Assembly: GCA_028288395.1 (NCBI GenBank)
Contig: JAQBNV010000156.1
Location: 1 to 16,654 of the forward strand
DNA: 16,654 bases
Direction of reading: 5' to 3'
Origin: Adhaeribacter sp.
GTDB taxonomy: Bacteria; Bacteroidota; Bacteroidia; Cytophagales; Hymenobacteraceae
Below, piece after piece: positions 1 to 10,127 of the stretch (its first letter is position 1; each line of letters opens with the position of its first letter). The position numbers and the translations under genes are program-made. Below the pieces are notes generated by a model. The model had not been told where the DNA came from. It searched no databases and was given only the letters and a program-made list of their open reading frames with translations.

Positions 1-1105
1 CCGTTCCGGTTCCTTCTTCACTTTCTACTTCTATTTTACCGCCGACATTATCAATGATGCGTTTCACCATAAAAAGGCCGATTCCGGTGCCTTCTACGTG
101 ATCGTGAAAACGCTTAAACATGGTAAATAATTGTTCCTGGTGGCGGGCGTTCAAACCTAATCCATTGTCTTTTACACTTAATATTACATAAGGTTCTTCC
201 AGCCGCGTATTAATATTAATGATACATGGCCGCTCTGGTGATCTAAATTTAAATGCATTGCTGATGAGGTTGTATAAAATGCTCCGGAAGAACTTCTTCG
301 AGAATTTGAGCTGGTAAACCTGAAAATCGGCTTGTATAAAATAGTTCTTAGATTCCACCGAAAACTCTAAATCCGCCATTATTTCTTCGTAAACCTCATT
401 CACGTTTATTATTTCATCTGGTGGATTTTCACTAAAATCTTTGTGCAGGCGGTTAATTTCGGTCAGGTCCTCGATGGTTCTTTTAAACCGGTTAACCGAA
501 GCATTTACCCGCTGCAATATTTCCTCGGTTTCGGGGCTCAGACACTGCGATTTTATTAAATCTTCTTTTAACAAACCCATAAGCGCTTCGATATTCGTAA
601 TCGGCGCCCTTAAATCGTGCGAGGCAGTGTAAATAAAATTATCAAGGTCGAGGTTGATTTTTTGCAATTCCGAATTTTGATGCTCCAGTGCTCCCTGCTG
701 GCGTTCGGCCAGTTTATCCTGCAGTTCTTTTTGTTTCGTAATATCACCGGTTACTTTAGTAAAGCCAATATGTTCGCCTGTGGCCGAATAGATGGGGGTA
801 AGGGTTACAGAAGCCCAAAATAGCGAACCATCTTTCCGTTTGCGCCAGTCTTCTGCCTCAAAAGAACCTTTCTGTAAAGCTTCTTCCATTTCCTTCTGAG
901 GCCTACCATCTTGCTGGTATTCATCGGGGTGCAAGATTCCGTAATACTGGCCTATAATTTCTTCTTCTTTGTATCCTTTTATGCGCTCCGCACCAATGTT
1001 CCAGGCGTTAATAATTCCTTTGGTATCCGTCGCAAAAATGGCATAATCTTTTATCTGCTCGATAAAGTAGGAATTAATACTTTCGGCCGAATGTAGTGGT
1101 TCCAT
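1..1105 (-). CDS. PAS-domain sensor histidine kinase (C-terminus cut by window edge)
   Basis: This is a reverse-strand frame open for 368 codons from ATG at 1105 to the window edge, read by hand. A PAS domain covers about residues 10-125, with the typical motif WRKRKDGSLFWASVTLTPI near 87-105. A short coiled linker follows at about 124-155. The HisKA dimerisation/phosphoacceptor segment contains SHDLRAPI, with H163 as the predicted phosphorylated histidine. The HATPase domain shows the N-box (LYNLISNAFKF, N279/N283), the G1 box (KDNGLGL, D313) and the G2 box (EGTGIGLFMVKRI, about 338-350). I see no signal peptide or membrane segment, so it should be cytoplasmic and sense an internal or diffusible cue through PAS. 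No response regulator gene is visible beside it. Only a short tail, perhaps 10-20 residues, should be missing. The start is preceded by a weak purine run (AAAGAAA). The signal and partner are unknown. Confidence 0.93.
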   Translation of the reverse strand, partial: MEPLHSAESINSYFIEQIKDYAIFATDTKGIINAWNIGAERIKGYKEEEIIGQYYGILHPDEYQQDGRPQKEMEEALQKGSFEAEDWRKRKDGSLFWASVTLTPIYSATGEHIGFTKVTGDITKQKELQDKLAERQQGALEHQNSELQKINLDLDNFIYTASHDLRAPITNIEALMGLLKEDLIKSQCLSPETEEILQRVNASVNRFKRTIEDLTEINRLHKDFSENPPDEIINVNEVYEEIMADLEFSVESKNYFIQADFQVYQLKFSKKFFRSILYNLISNAFKFRSPERPCIININTRLEEPYVILSVKDNGLGLNARHQEQLFTMFKRFHDHVEGTGIGLFMVKRIIDNVGGKIEVESEEGTGT

Positions 1106-1267
1106 TAATTTCTTTCAAAATTTATTCTTTCTACTACAAATCAGGAAAGAGGTTTCCTAATTTCGGGCCGGTGCCCGCCAGGTATTTACTTTGCTTTGGC
1201 TAGCCTGGCCTAAATGGCACTATACCAGTTTGAAATGAATGCCGATAAGCAAACCGCCGGTGGTACG
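1106..1267. other. Spacer between RNA ligase gene and histidine kinase gene
   Basis: These 162 bases hold no supported gene. A small inverted repeat, AGGAAA-GAGG-TTTCCT (1143-1158), lies about 40 bases upstream of the kinase start. It has no T-tract, so I do not call it a terminator. No convincing TAnnTTTG promoter for the kinase was found. Confidence 0.4.
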
Positions 1268-1786
1268 TCATCCGGCAGCGGAAACCTCAAATCCAAAGTC
1301 CTGTATTTTTTGCCACGGGCCGCCCTGGTATTCCCATAAGCTTAACCCGGTACCGGTAGTTGTAAATGGTTGGAAAGAAGCCGTTAGCTCCTGAAATAAG
1401 GCCTGGGCGGTTGCCACTTCTACCTTGTTCTGCACGGTTATGTGCGGACGAAAACCCTGGCTATCCTGGGGCGTAAGCCACTGCCGCCATTGCTGCTGCA
1501 AATAATGGTGTAATTTTATCAGGGCCTCGCTTTCAATTTTATAACCCACACCCCGGCCCAACTTTATTACCGCCGTCACTTCTAAAGGAATATTTTTTTG
1601 CGTTGCCGAAACAGTTTGCAACAGTTCTATTACGGCCGGATGTTGGGGCAACTGGTGGAACAAGGTTAAATGCGCCTCCAGGTAATTCAGGTTGGCCGGA
1701 AAATGCGTCCGGCGCAAGGCATTAAAATAAGCAAAAGCTTGCTGTTCTATTTGCAGCGTGAGAATGAAAGGAGGTTGTGCCCGCAT
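1268..1786 (-). CDS. 2'-5' RNA ligase family protein (2H phosphoesterase superfamily)
   Basis: This 172-residue protein carries the two H-x-T motifs that define the 2H phosphoesterase fold: HLT at residues 39-41 and HIT at 115-117, each followed by hydrophobic residues as in the LigT/2'-5' RNA ligase family. The two histidines would act as acid and base on 2',3'-cyclic or 2',5'-linked phosphodiester bonds. Length fits the family (about 170-190 residues). The protein has no signal peptide and should be cytoplasmic. An AGGA sequence lies about 5 bases before the ATG, one of the better ribosome binding sites in this window. The gene stands alone, 162 bases before the histidine kinase on the same strand. 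Many members of this family have no known physiological substrate. The family call is secure, but the actual reaction (ligase, cyclic phosphodiesterase or other) is not shown by sequence. Confidence 0.85.
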   Translation of the reverse strand: MRAQPPFILTLQIEQQAFAYFNALRRTHFPANLNYLEAHLTLFHQLPQHPAVIELLQTVSATQKNIPLEVTAVIKLGRGVGYKIESEALIKLHHYLQQQWRQWLTPQDSQGFRPHITVQNKVEVATAQALFQELTASFQPFTTTGTGLSLWEYQGGPWQKIQDFGFEVSAAG

Positions 1787-2087
1787 GTCTTCCTGTACGA
1801 CCAGCCCCAGTTTTGGGTACCCCCGCGTACAGAACTTAAGCGAAAAATATTTTCTTTAACCGGAAAAAATCTAATTAAGCAATATTGGAATGGCCCACTT
1901 ACAGTAGGAAATCTGGCTTTTAAATAGAGGTTAATACCGGGCAATATTCTACAATTGGCTATTAACAACCATAAATTTCCCAAAATGAGGCATAATTTGC
2001 TGCTGAAAACCGTTTTTTAATGTTTATGGCAGTTAACTGGCCGGTAATAGATTTCAGCCAGGGCGGCTTAGCAAAAGTCTTTTAACA
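1787..2087. other. Non-coding spacer upstream of the RNA ligase gene
   Basis: About 300 bases lie between the start of the RNA ligase gene and the icd terminator. Reverse-strand frames here have no recognisable protein features, and one simply overlaps the ligase gene out of frame. No good TAnnTTTG promoter was found, so the ligase promoter remains unassigned. Confidence 0.4.
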
Positions 2088-2125
2088 CAAAAAAGGCTGC
2101 CGGAATCTAAAATCCGACAGCCTTT
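2088..2125 (-). terminator. Rho-independent terminator of icd
   Basis: On the reverse strand the arm at 2125-2113 (AAAGGCTGTCGGA) pairs with the arm at 2104-2092 (TCCGGCAGCCTTT), with one T-G mismatch-type wobble. It is followed directly by a T-run. It lies about 25 bases past the icd stop codon, the usual place for an intrinsic terminator. Confidence 0.85.
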
Positions 2126-2149
2126 CAAAATCCGGGAGTTACCCGGCTA

Positions 2150-4952
<2,803 letters not shown>

Positions 4953-4983
4953 TTTGCATTTATCACATTGTTTTCTACCTTTG
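4953..4983 (+). promoter_or_regulatory. Bacteroidota-type promoter for tRNA-Leu
   Basis: TTTG at 4953-4956, then 19 bases, then TACCTTTG at 4976-4983. This matches the established Bacteroidota sigma-A consensus (TTTG / N19 / TAnnTTTG) exactly in both boxes and in spacing. It lies 23 bases before the tRNA gene. Confidence 0.85.
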
Positions 4984-5006
4984 CCCCACCATTTCAAAAT
5001 AAGACT

Positions 5007-5088
<82 letters not shown>

Positions 5089-5091
5089 CAC

Positions 5092-5129
5092 AAACCCTCA
5101 ACATCTCCCGTGTTGGGGGTTTATTTTTA
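5092..5129 (+). terminator. Rho-independent terminator after tRNA-Leu
   Basis: The arm AAACCCTCAACA (5092-5103) pairs with TGTTGGGGGTTT (5111-5122): 12 pairs with one G-T wobble and a 7-base loop. ATTTTTA follows. It starts 3 bases after the tRNA end and finishes only about 27 bases before the tig start codon. Confidence 0.8.
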
Positions 5130-5155
5130 TACGTGAAACTTTAAAAATTAAGGCC

Positions 5156-6487
5156 TTGAATATTACACTAAATCAAACCGATGCCACTAAAGCCAACCTG
5201 CACGTAGTGCTGGAAGAGGCTGACTACGCGCCGAAGGTAGAAGAAAAGATTAAAGAATATAGCCGGAAAGCGCAAATCAAAGGTTTCCGCCCCGGTAAAG
5301 TGCCCGCCGGCATGATCCGGAAAATGTACGGTAAAGGCATTCTGGTAGAAGAAATAAACAGCCTGCTCTCTAAATCGGTGAACGATTACATTAAGCAGAA
5401 CGACATTAAAATATTAGGCGAACCCCTGCCGGATCAAACCAACCAGCAAAGCATCGACTGGGATAACCAGAAAGAATTTTCTTTTGATTTTGAATTAGGC
5501 CTGCTGCCTGATTTTGAATTAAACCTGGCCGAAGTAAGTGTAGAAGGCTACAAAATAGACGCGGACGACGAAACCATTGAGCAGGTGTTTGAGCACATGC
5601 AACGGCAGTATGGCGAAACTGCTAACCCCGAAACTTCCGAAGCTGACGATTACATTTCCGGCGAGTTGAAGCAGTTAGACGGCGATTTCACGACCACTAC
5701 CCTGTTGCCGGTGAATAAAGTAAAGAAAAACCAGGAACAATTTATAGGCGTAAAAGCCGGCGATGTCCTCACGTTTGATTTACAGGAAATATTCGACAAT
5801 GATGCCGCCGCTATTAGCCACGTAACCGGCGTTACAAAACAAAAAGCCGCTGAATTAACCGGCAATTTTGAGTTTACCGTCGACAAAATTAACCGCACGA
5901 CGCCGGCCGAGTTTAACCAGGAGTTCTTCGACAAAATATTCGGCAAAGATACGGTATCTACCCGCGAGGAGTTTGATGCCAAGGTAAAAGAAACTATTAG
6001 CGAAAACTATAACACCGAAGCCGATAAACTGCTGCGCAACAATATTGTGGAGAAACTGGTTAACGAAACCCAGATTCAGCTTTCGGAAGATTTCTTTAAA
6101 AAGTGGTTATTAACCGCCAACGAAGGTAAACTAACCGCTGAGCAGATTGACGAGAACATTGACCGGTACAAAGAAGAATTAAAATGGTCGATGATCCGCA
6201 ACAAAGTAGTGGAAGAAAACGATATTAAAATCAGCAACGAAGAAGTAGTTGCTTCGGCGAAGAAAAAAATGCTGGCCCAGTTTGGCATGGCTACGGCCAC
6301 TGAAGAAATGGAAGAAGCTATCGGCGGCTACGTAGACAGCTTCTTAAAGCAAAACAATGGCCGTAACTTCGTAAACGAGTACGAGGCCATTTTGGCAGAT
6401 CGCGTTATCGATTTTATAAAAGATAAAATTATAGTGGTCGAAAAGTCAGTAACGGCCGAAGAATTCCGGGAGATTGCGGGCGAATAG
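5156..6487 (+). CDS. tig: Trigger factor, ribosome-associated chaperone
   Basis: This 443-residue protein binds the ribosome exit tunnel and shields nascent chains. The N-terminal ribosome-binding domain holds the signature GFRPGKVP at residues 43-50, preceded by a K-rich helix (VEEKIKEYSRKAQIK). A central FKBP-like prolyl isomerase region (about 150-240) is diverged, as is usual in this phylum. A long helical C-terminal chaperone domain follows. Length is normal for Bacteroidota. The start is TTG at 5156: translation there gives MNITLNQTDATKANLHVVLEEADY, which matches the expected family N-terminus, and no ATG is available nearby in frame. There is no strong Shine-Dalgarno. Only about 27 bases separate it from the tRNA-Leu terminator and no clear promoter fits, so some expression may come from terminator read-through. 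The tig-clpP order is the common bacterial arrangement. Confidence 0.97.
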   Translation: MNITLNQTDATKANLHVVLEEADYAPKVEEKIKEYSRKAQIKGFRPGKVPAGMIRKMYGKGILVEEINSLLSKSVNDYIKQNDIKILGEPLPDQTNQQSIDWDNQKEFSFDFELGLLPDFELNLAEVSVEGYKIDADDETIEQVFEHMQRQYGETANPETSEADDYISGELKQLDGDFTTTTLLPVNKVKKNQEQFIGVKAGDVLTFDLQEIFDNDAAAISHVTGVTKQKAAELTGNFEFTVDKINRTTPAEFNQEFFDKIFGKDTVSTREEFDAKVKETISENYNTEADKLLRNNIVEKLVNETQIQLSEDFFKKWLLTANEGKLTAEQIDENIDRYKEELKWSMIRNKVVEENDIKISNEEVVASAKKKMLAQFGMATATEEMEEAIGGYVDSFLKQNNGRNFVNEYEAILADRVIDFIKDKIIVVEKSVTAEEFREIAGE

Positions 6488-6509
6488 TTAGCTTTCTCAA
6501 CCTTTTTAT

Positions 6510-6539
6510 AAAAAAGTCCTTAGTATAAGGACTTTTTTT
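6510..6539 (+). terminator. Rho-independent terminator after tig
   Basis: A perfect 13-bp inverted repeat, AAAAAAGTCCTTA (6510-6522) and TAAGGACTTTTTT (6526-6538), has a GTA loop and ends in a T-run. It lies 22 bases after the tig stop and should separate tig and clpP transcription. It is nearly symmetrical and could work on both strands. Confidence 0.9.
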
Positions 6540-6551
6540 ATTTTCGCATGA

Positions 6552-6580
6552 TTTGTGTAACATTGCTTTCACTACATTTT
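6552..6580 (+). promoter_or_regulatory. Putative clpP promoter
   Basis: TTTG at 6552-6555 and TACATTTT at 6573-6580, 17 bases apart. The -7 box differs from TAnnTTTG at the last base and the spacing is slightly short. The site lies between the tig terminator and clpP, where a promoter is needed. Confidence 0.4.
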
Positions 6581-6608
6581 ATTTATTCATCTAAACAACT
6601 GATACCAG

Positions 6609-7307
6609 ATGTACAATAAAGAAGAATTTCGAAAATTTGCCGTTAAAGGCCAGGGCTTAAGTGGCCTGGGCGTTGATCAATATTTAAGTCACGTGGAAGC
6701 TTCCACCAATATGCACCGGATTGAGAGCATGACCCGCTCGGTAATCGAAGAACGTCCGACCAATTTCCGGGAGATTGACGTTTTCTCCCGCCTGATTATG
6801 GACCGGATTATTTTTCTCGGTACCCAGGTAGATGATTTTATCGCCAATATTATTACGGCGCAATTATTATTCCTGGAGTCTTCGGATGCGAAGAAAGATA
6901 TATTATTATATATTAATAGTCCGGGTGGCTCGGTTTATGCCGGTTTAGGTATTTACGATACCATGCAGTACGTAAAGCCTGATGTAGCCACTATCTGTAC
7001 CGGCTTAGCCGCTTCTATGGGAGCAGTATTATTATGCGGTGGTGCCAAGGCCAAGCGTTCGGCGCTGCCCCACGCCCGCGTTATGATTCACCAGCCGATG
7101 GGTGGTGCGCAAGGCCAGGCTTCGGATATTGAAATCACGGCCCGCGAAATATTAAAACTGAAAAAGGAACTGTACGAAATAATTGCCATGCATAGCGGCA
7201 AATCTTTCCAGGAAGTACACGACAATTCAGACCGCGATTACTGGATGAAAGCCGATGAAGCCAAAGAATACGGCCTGATCGACGAGGTTTTAACCCGTAG
7301 TGTTTAA
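6609..7307 (+). CDS. clpP: ATP-dependent Clp protease proteolytic subunit
   Basis: This 232-residue serine peptidase (family S14) forms the two-ring barrel that degrades proteins fed by Clp ATPases. The catalytic triad is intact: S136 in [12 protein letters not shown]161 in MIHQPMGG, and D210 in SDRDYWM. The S-H spacing (25) and H-D spacing (49) equal those of E. coli ClpP. The oxyanion region INSPGGSV is at residues 102-109. The first 50 or so residues are longer than in E. coli ClpP and may be a propeptide or extension; this is common in Bacteroidota. The ATG at 6609 is the only upstream start giving this extension. It is on the same strand as tig, but a strong terminator separates them. 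The partner ATPase gene clpX is 2.8 kb downstream, with mcrBC lying between the two on the other strand. Confidence 0.98.
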   Translation: MYNKEEFRKFAVKGQGLSGLGVDQYLSHVEASTNMHRIESMTRSVIEERPTNFREIDVFSRLIMDRIIFLGTQVDDFIANIITAQLLFLESSDAKKDILLYINSPGGSVYAGLGIYDTMQYVKPDVATICTGLAASMGAVLLCGGAKAKRSALPHARVMIHQPMGGAQGQASDIEITAREILKLKKELYEIIAMHSGKSFQEVHDNSDRDYWMKADEAKEYGLIDEVLTRSV

Positions 7308-7389
7308 GTAGATATAATTTATTCAAATTAAAGCTTTCGCAAAAACACCGTAAAGGTTAAAAGAGCGGTTGTTTCTTGTTTCACCTACA

Positions 7390-7416
7390 CCTTGCCGATT
7401 AATAGAAGCGGCAAGG
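7390..7416 (+). other. Hairpin in the clpP 3' region
   Basis: CCTTGCCG (7390-7397) and CGGCAAGG (7409-7416) form a perfect 8-bp stem with an 11-base loop, about 80 bases after the clpP stop. There is no T-tract, so it is not a classical terminator; it could protect the mRNA end. Function is not known. Confidence 0.4.
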
Positions 7417-7441
7417 GCAGTTTCGCAAAAGTCCTAAAAAT

Positions 7442-7480
7442 AAATAAAGCCTGGCCTGTTACAGCCGGGCTTTATTTTTA
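7442..7480. terminator. Bidirectional terminator between convergent clpP and mcrC
   Basis: The arm 7442-7455 (AAATAAAGCCTGGC) pairs with 7464-7477 (GCCGGGCTTTATTT), with one T-G wobble and an 8-base loop. A T-run follows on the forward strand and A-rich sequence precedes it, so it can stop transcripts from both sides. It lies 22 bases past the mcrC stop codon on the reverse strand. Confidence 0.85.
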
Positions 7481-7501
7481 CCTGGTATTTTTACCGGAAG
7501 G

Positions 7502-8542
7502 CTAACTAATCAGCCGCAATAAATCCTGTTTAATCTGCGGCCAGGGCTGCGCCAGGTTAATCGTACGTATACTGATTTTATGCCCCTGCAATTGATAAGT
7601 TAAGTCAAGTTCCTGTTCCACTACCGGGTAAAGCAGCATCCCTTCCACGGGTTTACCAGCGATAGTCACCGGGTGGTTTTTAAGGTAAGCAAAAAGTTGG
7701 TACAGGTGGCCCGAAATTAGTTTTTGTTTGTCGTACCGCTGCACCAGCGCCTGCCGGTAATATTTGGTATCCATTAACAGGTTCCGCTCCGGCGAAAGCA
7801 ACGAAATATCGGTTATCATCTGGGGTAAATAAGCTGTCCCCGCTACTTCTTCGGTCCCGGTTTGCCAATTGATTTTTTCTGACTTAACGCGGAACACCTG
7901 CTGCTCCTGTTTGTAAAAATTGCGTACAAAATATTCAAACAACCGGGCCATCTGCCGCTCATCATCCAGGAAATTATTTAAAACAAAACGGCTACTCCCC
8001 TTTTCGGGCAACAGGTTCTGCAGCAGAAACCGGCACAATGGCAACACCCGTCCGTAATATTTATTCAGGCCGAAGGTGGCCGGCAATTGGCTGAAATAAA
8101 AATCTTTGGGCTGGATAAGGCTTATGGGTTCGAAATGAAGTTGGACCGATTGGAGCGCCCGTTGCAGTTCCGGAGCAAGGGTTGCGGTATTTTGTAATTG
8201 GGTTAGGGTAGCTTTAATCAGCTGGTTAGGCAAAGTATCGGGACTGAGGGATTCGAACGAACAAATAACTTTCCCTTCCCGGAATAAATTATTTCTAAGC
8301 GTGGCCGTTACGGCTATTTTTCCTTTGATGGTAGCCAGCGGCTGGGTTCGTTTTACATACCCTTGCACCTGCCCCTGCCGGACCAAACGCAACGTGTTCC
8401 GGTACAGCAAAGCCGCTAATAAATTAAGCACTTTATCCCCGGGGGCGGCAGTTACCGGCTGCTCCTCCCGGGCGGGGAATAAATTCCAGGCATAACTGAG
8501 AAGATAATATATATTCTGAACCGGAATGGGCATGCTACTCAT
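7502..8542 (-). CDS. mcrC: McrC-type nuclease subunit of a type IV (McrBC) restriction system
   Basis: This 346-residue protein is the endonuclease partner of the McrB AAA+ GTPase and is expected to cut DNA carrying modified cytosine. The N-terminus has the McrC-typical QNIYYLLSYAWN (residues 9-20). The C-terminal PD-(D/E)xK nuclease core shows ITDISLL with D245 and MDTKYY with D258 and K260. It is preceded by the conserved LFEYFVRNFY helix (201-210) and followed by GHLYQLFAYL (278-287). Its start overlaps the mcrB stop by 8 bases (ATGAGTAG), so translation is coupled. An alternative ATG at 8533 (residue 4, MPIPVQNIYYLL) gives a start closer to many relatives and would sit one base after the mcrB stop. 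The catalytic residues are intact, so it should be active. Its DNA modification target is not shown by sequence. Confidence 0.93.
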   Translation of the reverse strand: MSSMPIPVQNIYYLLSYAWNLFPAREEQPVTAAPGDKVLNLLAALLYRNTLRLVRQGQVQGYVKRTQPLATIKGKIAVTATLRNNLFREGKVICSFESLSPDTLPNQLIKATLTQLQNTATLAPELQRALQSVQLHFEPISLIQPKDFYFSQLPATFGLNKYYGRVLPLCRFLLQNLLPEKGSSRFVLNNFLDDERQMARLFEYFVRNFYKQEQQVFRVKSEKINWQTGTEEVAGTAYLPQMITDISLLSPERNLLMDTKYYRQALVQRYDKQKLISGHLYQLFAYLKNHPVTIAGKPVEGMLLYPVVEQELDLTYQLQGHKISIRTINLAQPWPQIKQDLLRLIS

Positions 8543-9803
8543 TTCCGGCTAATAAGGCCGTGGCTTCCCGGGCCCGGCTTGGTTCGTCGGGCCAATAAGC
8601 TTCCAGGAGCGGCGCTATTTCGTTTTCTACCACGGCTTCGTACCAGGCCAAATTGCCGCCGCTGCGGGGCGGACTGCAAAAGTAACTGTGGCCAATCAGG
8701 AATCCTTCTCCGAGCAATGGGTCGGCCGCAATCAGTTCGTTCACTTTGGTAATGCGGCTTGTAATGATATCTATCAGGGCATCGGGCGTATCCCGGTATT
8801 CGAGAAAGCGGCGGAAAGGCAGCTGAAAGACTGGGTTCATCTTTAAAAAAGCAAACCGGCGGCGCCAGGCAAAATCCAGCGGCGCGAGCGACCGGTCGGC
8901 CGTATTCATGGTTGCAATTACATATATATTTTCCGGCACAAAAAATTGTTCTTCGGCTGCCCCGTAAGGCAAAGCCACGGACTGAGCGGGTCCTCTTTTA
9001 TCGGCCTCCAGCAACAACAGCAACTCCCCGAAAATGCTACTCAGGTTACCCCGGTTAATCTCCTCAATAATAAAAAAGTACGGCTCGGCTGGTTCGGCCT
9101 GCGCGCGTAAGCAGAATTCATAAAAAACACCATTGCGCAAAGTAAACTGGCCGGCGCCATCGGGGCGGTAACCCTGTATAAAATCTTCGTAAGCATAGCC
9201 CGCATGAAACTGCACCGTCTGGACGCGGGCCAGATCTTCCGCACCTAATTCCAGGAAAGCCAGCCGCTTGGCCAGAAAGGTTTTTCCGGTTCCCGGTGGG
9301 CCACTTAATATTAAATTCTTTTTATAGCGAAGCGCCGCTAAGGTTTTATCTAGTTGCGCCTCGGTGAGGAACAACTCGGCCAGCGCCTTTTTACGGGTAT
9401 ATTTTTCGTATTTTGGTTTTATTTTCTCGTAATGTGGCAGCGGTTCCTGCAATTGTACCGGCGCTTGGGGCGCTATTGGCAGCACTGGTAAGACCAGGGT
9501 TTGGGGCTCCGCCAAAACCAGCAACGCTTCATCGGCGGGTGGATTTTGTATGGGCACCCGCTTCTGTACCACCGAAAACCCTAATTTCTCTAAATAATTA
9601 TTTGTAGATACCCCGGCTGCAACCGCCCAATCGGCGGTACCGTGGGCCAGCTTATAGGCCAGGCGCATCAGTTCCAGGGGCGGATAGCGCTTGCCCTGGT
9701 AAACTACATCGTAAATAGTAGAAGCCCGGAGTTCAGGCCGCCGGATATCTATTTCGCGGATTGCCTGTAATATATGTTGCCGGGTAATATCGGAAAAATT
9801 CAA
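8535..9803 (-). CDS. mcrB: McrB-type AAA+ GTPase with a non-classical N-terminal domain
   Basis: This 422-residue motor subunit should assemble as a ring, translocate on DNA and activate McrC. The AAA+ core is complete: Walker A GPPGTGKT (168-175), Walker B FFIIEEINRGN (243-253), the McrB signature MNTADRS (299-305) and the arginine-rich WRRRF (313-317). The N-terminal 80 residues (ITRQHILQAIREID...YQGKRYPPLELMRLAYKLAHG) look like the ScoMcrA-type N-terminal head domain and not the DNA-binding domain of E. coli McrB; this comparison is from memory. A proline-rich linker (about 88-125) joins the two parts. The start is TTG at 9803, since an in-frame stop lies just upstream and the next methionine is at residue 46, inside the N-terminal domain. 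It is co-translated with mcrC and lies divergent from clpX across a 324-base spacer. Confidence 0.92.
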   Translation of the reverse strand: MNFSDITRQHILQAIREIDIRRPELRASTIYDVVYQGKRYPPLELMRLAYKLAHGTADWAVAAGVSTNNYLEKLGFSVVQKRVPIQNPPADEALLVLAEPQTLVLPVLPIAPQAPVQLQEPLPHYEKIKPKYEKYTRKKALAELFLTEAQLDKTLAALRYKKNLILSGPPGTGKTFLAKRLAFLELGAEDLARVQTVQFHAGYAYEDFIQGYRPDGAGQFTLRNGVFYEFCLRAQAEPAEPYFFIIEEINRGNLSSIFGELLLLLEADKRGPAQSVALPYGAAEEQFFVPENIYVIATMNTADRSLAPLDFAWRRRFAFLKMNPVFQLPFRRFLEYRDTPDALIDIITSRITKVNELIAADPLLGEGFLIGHSYFCSPPRSGGNLAWYEAVVENEIAPLLEAYWPDEPSRAREATALLAGNE

Positions 9804-10062
9804 TTTATTAATTCTTTATGCGTTACCAAACACTCTTATACGCCAGCGAAATTGCAACGTACGTTTTTTTAACGCCTTGCTCCGTAAAAAATATACAAAA
9901 CTTACCAACATTTTATCCACAGTTATTGCATCTATAATATTCTCCTTTTCAAGCACATACATAATAGCACATTTCTTATTTTGTGGATATTTGCGATCAT
10001 TTTCCACTACCTTCAGCATGCTGCGTGCTTTCAATATTGTACCACGTAATCTTTCTATTTTG
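9804..10062. other. Divergent mcrB-clpX spacer with DnaA-box-like sites
   Basis: AT-rich, without a supportable gene; short frames on both strands are featureless. It contains TTATCCACA at 9913-9921, a perfect DnaA-box consensus, and TGTGGATAT at 9982-9990, which on the reverse strand reads ATATCCACA (one mismatch). The two face opposite ways about 60 bases apart. TTTTCCACT at about 9999-10007 is a weaker third match. The mcrB promoter was not clearly found; TAAGTTTT on the reverse strand (about 9906-9899) is a poor candidate. Confidence 0.5.
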
Positions 10063-10070
10063 TACCTTTG
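10063..10070 (+). promoter_or_regulatory. Probable -7 element of the clpX promoter
   Basis: TACCTTTG is identical to the -7 box of the tRNA-Leu promoter and fits TAnnTTTG. The best -33 candidate is TTG at 10037-10039, 23 bases upstream, wider than ideal. Transcription would start near 10077 and give a leader of about 50 bases. Confidence 0.55.
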
Positions 10071-10127
10071 TTCCGGCAGGCTAAATATACTGCTGTAATC
10101 GTTAATAATTTATATTCAAATACCCGT

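Noticed and set aside
1747..1983. 78-codon reverse frame overlapping the start of the RNA ligase gene
   Set aside because: It is out of frame with the ligase, has no family pattern and partly reads non-coding spacer.
7502..9803. Mobile element carrying mcrBC
   Set aside because: No transposase, integrase, terminal inverted repeats or target duplications are visible at either edge.
9816..10098. Two overlapping 72-73-codon frames on opposite strands in the mcrB-clpX spacer
   Set aside because: They mirror each other, have low-complexity hydrophobic or basic sequence, and cover the promoter and DnaA-like sites.
10068..10127. 20-residue N-terminal extension of ClpX
   Set aside because: The family starts at the zinc finger (10128), and a promoter -7 box overlaps the earlier ATG.
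9804..10127. Chromosomal replication origin
   Set aside because: One perfect and one near DnaA box are not enough; no dnaA, dnaN or clear unwinding element is seen. Kept only as a finding to test.
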